This document shows, one piece after another, positions 60,937 through 64,000 of a stretch of DNA of 64,000 nucleotides. Position numbers and translations under genes: made by a program. Numbering within the stretch: the stretch's first letter is position 1; each line of letters starts with the position of its first letter. Source of the DNA: CBDFGQ01 sp965247295 (GTDB lineage Bacteria > Chloroflexota > Dehalococcoidia > Lucifugimonadales > JAGWBF01); NCBI GenBank assembly GCA_965247295.1, contig CBDFGQ010000008.1, forward strand, positions 310,001 through 374,000, read 5' to 3'. Under the pieces are notes generated by a model. It ran no database searches. It was not told where the DNA came from and saw nothing but the letters and a program-made list of their open reading frames with translations.

Positions 60937-61084
60937 TGCGCATTAGCGATGTCTGGCGCTGAAAGCGCAGAGTATTCTGGTATCGCTCATCACTTGCGTC
61001 AACCCGGGATAAACCCATTGTCCCAGGGCCCCAGTGGGGCTGTTATTCCGTCCACCCAAGCCTTCCATTGACCACGGTTTGCGC

Positions 61085-64000
61085 ATGAAACAACTTTTGA
61101 ACACGAACCGTTTGCCACTCTATCTGGTGGCCCTGGTGGCTCTACTGGTGGCCGGGCTGTGGGCTTCCATAGCCCTGGTCCTCGCCTCGCCCGAGTCCCG
61201 GCCCCCAGCCGTATCGCTGTACCAGGGCCCTGCCCAGGGGACCTCTTCGGGGGGCGCTACAAGAGACACAGCCTCTTTCGCGGCGGCGGCGCTGGCCTTT
61301 GGCGAGCGTGCCGGCGGCATCAGGGTGGCGCCCATTGGCCGCATCGACCGCATTCAGCTGCCGGGCTCTGCGGAGGTCCGGTCTGACGGTGCGCCCTCTC
61401 TCCTTGAGGTGATGGACGGCGGTGCTTCCACTTCGGCCGGCGTCCAGGCTATTCCTGCCCCTGAGCTGCTCCAGAGCTTTCAGGGCCTTACGGATACGGG
61501 TGATGCCTTCAGGTTTATCCACATCCCCCCGGACCCCATTATGGCAGCGGGACCCAATCACGTTATGGGGCTGGTCAACACCTCCTTTGGAATCTTCACC
61601 AAGTCAGGCACGATGCAGAAGCTGATCGACGCCACGGTGTGGTTCCAGAACGTGCTGCCCGGTAAGATCGGCCACTGCGTAGATACTCCCCTTGGCTGCG
61701 TCTTCGATCCCAAGGTGGTCTACGACCACTTCGCCGACCGATGGGTCATGGTGTGGCTGGCGACGGACAAGGTTACCGAGTCCTGGATCCTGGTCTCCGT
61801 GTCTGATGATGCGGACCCCAACGGCGTCTGGTGCAACTGGGCCTTGGATGGCGACCTAAACGGCACCACTCCCGCCAGCAACTGGTCGGACTACCAGGGG
61901 CTAGGATACGACGATCAGGCGGTCTACGTGGTCCCGAATCAGTTCGCCTTTGCCGGAGGCTTCGATTACGCCAAGATACGCATCCTGCCCAAGTCGACGC
62001 TCTACAATGCCTCCTGTCCGGCCATCACCTGGACGGACCTGTGGGACGTTCGGTTCCCTGAGGCGGGGGCAGACCAGTTTGCAGCCGCCACCCTCCGGCC
62101 AGCGGTGACCTTCGGAGCGCCGGGGGTCGAGTACCTTATGGCCAACAGCTTCTTTTTCCCCCCTAATAACGACTTCATGATCCTCTACTCGCTAACGAAC
62201 CCCCTTGCCACTAGCCCTACCTTGACCGCGCAGACTGTGACGGTAGCCGCCACGATCCCTCCTCCCGACGCTAACCAGAAGGATGGCTCCGCAGGCGTCT
62301 CCAGCTGCGCCGCTCCCTGCCTCATAGACGTGGGAGGCCACCGGATCCGCAACGTGGTCTACAGGGACGGCTCGGTGTGGACGGCCCACAGCGTGGCCGG
62401 TGGAGCGCAAGATGAGATCGCCCTTGCCCGCTACGTGCGCATAGGCGTCGGCGGCCCTACCCTCCTGGAGGACGAAGCTCTCGGGCTTCCCAACTGCTGG
62501 AACTACTACCCGGCCGTTACCGTGGATGCCGGCGGGAACATGGCCATGGTGTTCAACCGTTCCTGTTCCAACACCGCCTCCGTTCCCGAGTACGCCGGAA
62601 TACGCTACACCTACAGGCGGCCCTCGGACGCCGGGCTGCAACCCAGCACCCAGCTGAAGTCAGGTGAGGCCAATTATGTAAAGACATTCGGCGGCTCGCG
62701 GAACAGGTGGGGCGACTACAGCGGCGTCGCGGTTGACCCGGCCGACGGCAGCATATGGATGTTCGCCGAGTACGCCGCCGCGCCCATAGATAAATGGGGC
62801 ACCTGGTTCGGTAAGCTTCGGTTCCCGGTGGCCCTTACCGCACCGATCCTCGTGTCCCCAGCCGACAATGCCCTGCTTGCCACCAGCACGCCTGCCTTTG
62901 ACTGGCAACCCTCCAGCGGGGACGTGCTGGACTACAGGCTTCAGGTGGTGGCCTCGGGCGACGACGTCACCGCCGGCCCCTTTACCCTAGACTTGGCCAT
63001 ATCCGGCGATACCACCCAGTTCCAGACCACCGGAGACTTGGCCGACGGCACATATGCCTGGCGCGTGGTGACCAGAGACACATCCCTGAATACGGCTGCG
63101 TCCGTAACGCGCACCTTCATCGTGGACGTGGACACCCCACAGTCGGGGACCCTCACCGTGACCAAGACCGGCGACACCGACGACGGCTTCTGCGGCCTCC
63201 TGGACTGCTCCCTGCGGGAGGCAATAGGCTCGGGGGACTCGGGCGACAGCATAACCTTCGCTGTGACTGGGACAATAACCCTTGTTGGCAGTCAACTGGT
63301 CATCGACAAGAGCCTGAGAATCGACGGACCCGGCTCAGGCGACCTTAGTATCAGTGGCAACAACGTAAGCCGGGTCTTCCAGATTAGCAAGGGGAACGTC
63401 AGCATCTCCGGCTTGACCATCCGGGACGGCAATATCAGCGGCAACAGCGGTGGTGGCATCCATAACAGCAGTACGCTAACCCTGACCAACAGCACCATAA
63501 GTGCCAACACCGCTGGCGGCGGCGATGCTCCCGGTGGCGGTGGTATCTTCAACGCCAGGGGGGGCGCGTTAACCCTGACCAACACCACCGTCAGCGGTAA
63601 CGCAACCGGCGTCTCTGACGGCGGCGGCATCTGGAGCAATGGCACGCTGACCATCATCAACAGCATCGTCAGTGGCAACACCGGCATCGGCGGTGGTGGC
63701 ATCTTGAACAGTGGCACAGCAGACCTAACCAACAGCACCGTCAGCGGTAATTCGGCTGGCTCCAGCGGCGGGGGCATCTTCAACCAAGGGACCCTAGTCC
63801 TGACCAACAGCACCGTGAGCGGCAACAGCACTGGAAAAGGCGGCGGCATCTGGAGCAACGGCACGCTGACCATCACCAACAGCACCATCACCGGCAACAC
63901 GGCCTCCAGTTGGGGCGGCGGCATCAAGAACGATGGCGGCACGCTGACCCTGACCAGCAGCACCGTTAGCAGCAATTCATCATTCAGGGGGGGCGGTGTC
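61085..64000 (+). CDS. Very large exported CSLREA/beta-helix surface protein (3' partial)
   Basis: Open from ATG 61085 to the window edge: 972 residues with no stop. Residues 1-35 form a signal peptide or anchor (NRLPLYLVALVALLVAGLWA). About 130-580 is a beta-propeller-like domain with HIPPDPIMAAGPNHVMGLVN, VVYDHFADRWVMVWLATD and NRWGDYSGVAVDPADGSIWM. About 584-695 is a fibronectin-III-like stretch from APILVSPADNALLATSTPAF. A CSLREA motif (CGLLDCSLREAI, 703-714) marks the start of a right-handed beta-helix, which from about 765 consists of LTNSTVSGN...GGGI repeats. Likely surface-bound or secreted adhesin or polysaccharide-interacting protein; the C-terminal anchor is outside the window. Weak ribosome-binding site. 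Confidence 0.85.
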   Translation, partial: MKQLLNTNRLPLYLVALVALLVAGLWASIALVLASPESRPPAVSLYQGPAQGTSSGGATRDTASFAAAALAFGERAGGIRVAPIGRIDRIQLPGSAEVRSDGAPSLLEVMDGGASTSAGVQAIPAPELLQSFQGLTDTGDAFRFIHIPPDPIMAAGPNHVMGLVNTSFGIFTKSGTMQKLIDATVWFQNVLPGKIGHCVDTPLGCVFDPKVVYDHFADRWVMVWLATDKVTESWILVSVSDDADPNGVWCNWALDGDLNGTTPASNWSDYQGLGYDDQAVYVVPNQFAFAGGFDYAKIRILPKSTLYNASCPAITWTDLWDVRFPEAGADQFAAATLRPAVTFGAPGVEYLMANSFFFPPNNDFMILYSLTNPLATSPTLTAQTVTVAATIPPPDANQKDGSAGVSSCAAPCLIDVGGHRIRNVVYRDGSVWTAHSVAGGAQDEIALARYVRIGVGGPTLLEDEALGLPNCWNYYPAVTVDAGGNMAMVFNRSCSNTASVPEYAGIRYTYRRPSDAGLQPSTQLKSGEANYVKTFGGSRNRWGDYSGVAVDPADGSIWMFAEYAAAPIDKWGTWFGKLRFPVALTAPILVSPADNALLATSTPAFDWQPSSGDVLDYRLQVVASGDDVTAGPFTLDLAISGDTTQFQTTGDLADGTYAWRVVTRDTSLNTAASVTRTFIVDVDTPQSGTLTVTKTGDTDDGFCGLLDCSLREAIGSGDSGDSITFAVTGTITLVGSQLVIDKSLRIDGPGSGDLSISGNNVSRVFQISKGNVSISGLTIRDGNISGNSGGGIHNSSTLTLTNSTISANTAGGGDAPGGGGIFNARGGALTLTNTTVSGNATGVSDGGGIWSNGTLTIINSIVSGNTGIGGGGILNSGTADLTNSTVSGNSAGSSGGGIFNQGTLVLTNSTVSGNSTGKGGGIWSNGTLTITNSTITGNTASSWGGGIKNDGGTLTLTSSTVSSNSSFRGGGV
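63463..64000 (+). repeat. Coding tandem repeats of the beta-helix
   Basis: Degenerate units of about 25-40 codons, each with a core CTGACCAACAGCACCGTCAG or a close variant (LTNSTVSGN) followed by GGNGGCGGCATC (GGGI) and N-x-G. At least seven units are visible to the window edge. The high DNA similarity makes recombination-driven length change likely. Confidence 0.8.

Larger units (their letters stand above)
60641..61084. other. Divergent promoter region
   Basis: 444 bp without a supported gene. It holds back-to-back promoters for pncB (minus) and the exported protein (plus) and gives long leaders on both sides, about 157 nt and 140 nt. Confidence 0.6.

Noticed and set aside
60900..61020. Possible tRNA or small RNA in the pncB/exported protein intergenic region
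   Set aside because: No cloverleaf with a GTTCRA arm could be drawn; only short hairpins.
63292..63975. Minus-strand ORF with repeated MPPP-rich, LLVRVSVP-type peptides
   Set aside because: It is the reverse reading of the beta-helix repeats of the plus-strand exported protein; its periodicity is inherited from them.

Overview
The window is a gene-dense, GC-rich bacterial chromosome segment. It most likely comes from the Chloroflexota, perhaps a Dehalococcoidia/SAR202-type lineage. That is inferred from four things: the adjacent pair of giant membrane proteins of the Chlor_Arch_YYY (DUF2298) and Agl23-like (TIGR03663) families; paralogous amidohydrolases, an LLM flavin oxidoreductase and acyl-CoA catabolism genes; CSLREA/beta-helix surface proteins; and a dispersed intergenic repeat of the GTCATTCTGAG...GAAGAATCTGG type. 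No rRNA, tRNA or CRISPR array was seen.

Layout. 1-5.7 kb: end of an exported protein, two tandem near-identical amidohydrolases, a small DUF4286-like protein and an orphan membrane histidine kinase. 6-13.3 kb: a DsbA-like gene with an in-frame TGA, then rnc, ftsY and the two large membrane proteins. 13.4-21.7 kb: a bifunctional nuclease, then a complete F-type ATP synthase operon (atpZ/I-B-[31-aa ORF]-E-F-H-A-G-D-C). 21.7-29 kb: rex, a CCA-adding-type nucleotidyltransferase, an MFS transporter, an LLM oxidoreductase, a zinc alcohol dehydrogenase and a beta-hydroxyacid dehydrogenase. 29.1-33.6 kb: a minus-strand PHP/dinG/ogg operon. 33.6-34.3 kb: a transposase remnant between two copies of a promoter-bearing repeat. 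34.3-37.3 kb: zinc-ribbon protein, DUF503 protein and an MrfA-type helicase. 37.4-41 kb: a SelW-like gene with an in-frame TGA, an alpha/beta hydrolase, enoyl-CoA hydratase, HIT and MBL proteins. 41-44.9 kb: a replication cluster rplI-dnaB-dnaD-(double AAA+ helicase loader). 45-48.3 kb: rpsU-purQ-purL. 48.4-50.1 kb: DUF1445 and DUF4392 side by side, matching the two halves of vertebrate D-glutamate cyclase. 50.2-60.6 kb: a soluble histidine kinase, an amber-interrupted dehydrogenase, YHS protein, two acyl-CoA dehydrogenases, MmgE/PrpD, a fused EtfB-EtfA and nicotinate phosphoribosyltransferase. 61.1 kb to the edge: a very large exported protein with a CSLREA motif and beta-helix repeats.

Most notable observations. 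(1) Two probable selenoproteins are hidden by in-frame TGA codons: a DsbA-like protein (6068-6697, U14) and a SelW/Rdx protein (37757-37449, U27). Each has a good upstream start with a ribosome-binding site or promoter, continuous family homology across the TGA, and a hairpin whose apical loop lies exactly 21 nt after the TGA. (2) A helicase loader carries two complete AAA+ modules in one chain. (3) D-glutamate cyclase appears split into two genes. (4) An electron-transfer flavoprotein is fused in beta-alpha order and lacks the usual GGRG arginine. (5) A 31-residue membrane peptide lies inside the ATP synthase operon. Several start codons were moved from the longest-ORF position because near-consensus promoters or ribosome-binding sites define them better.
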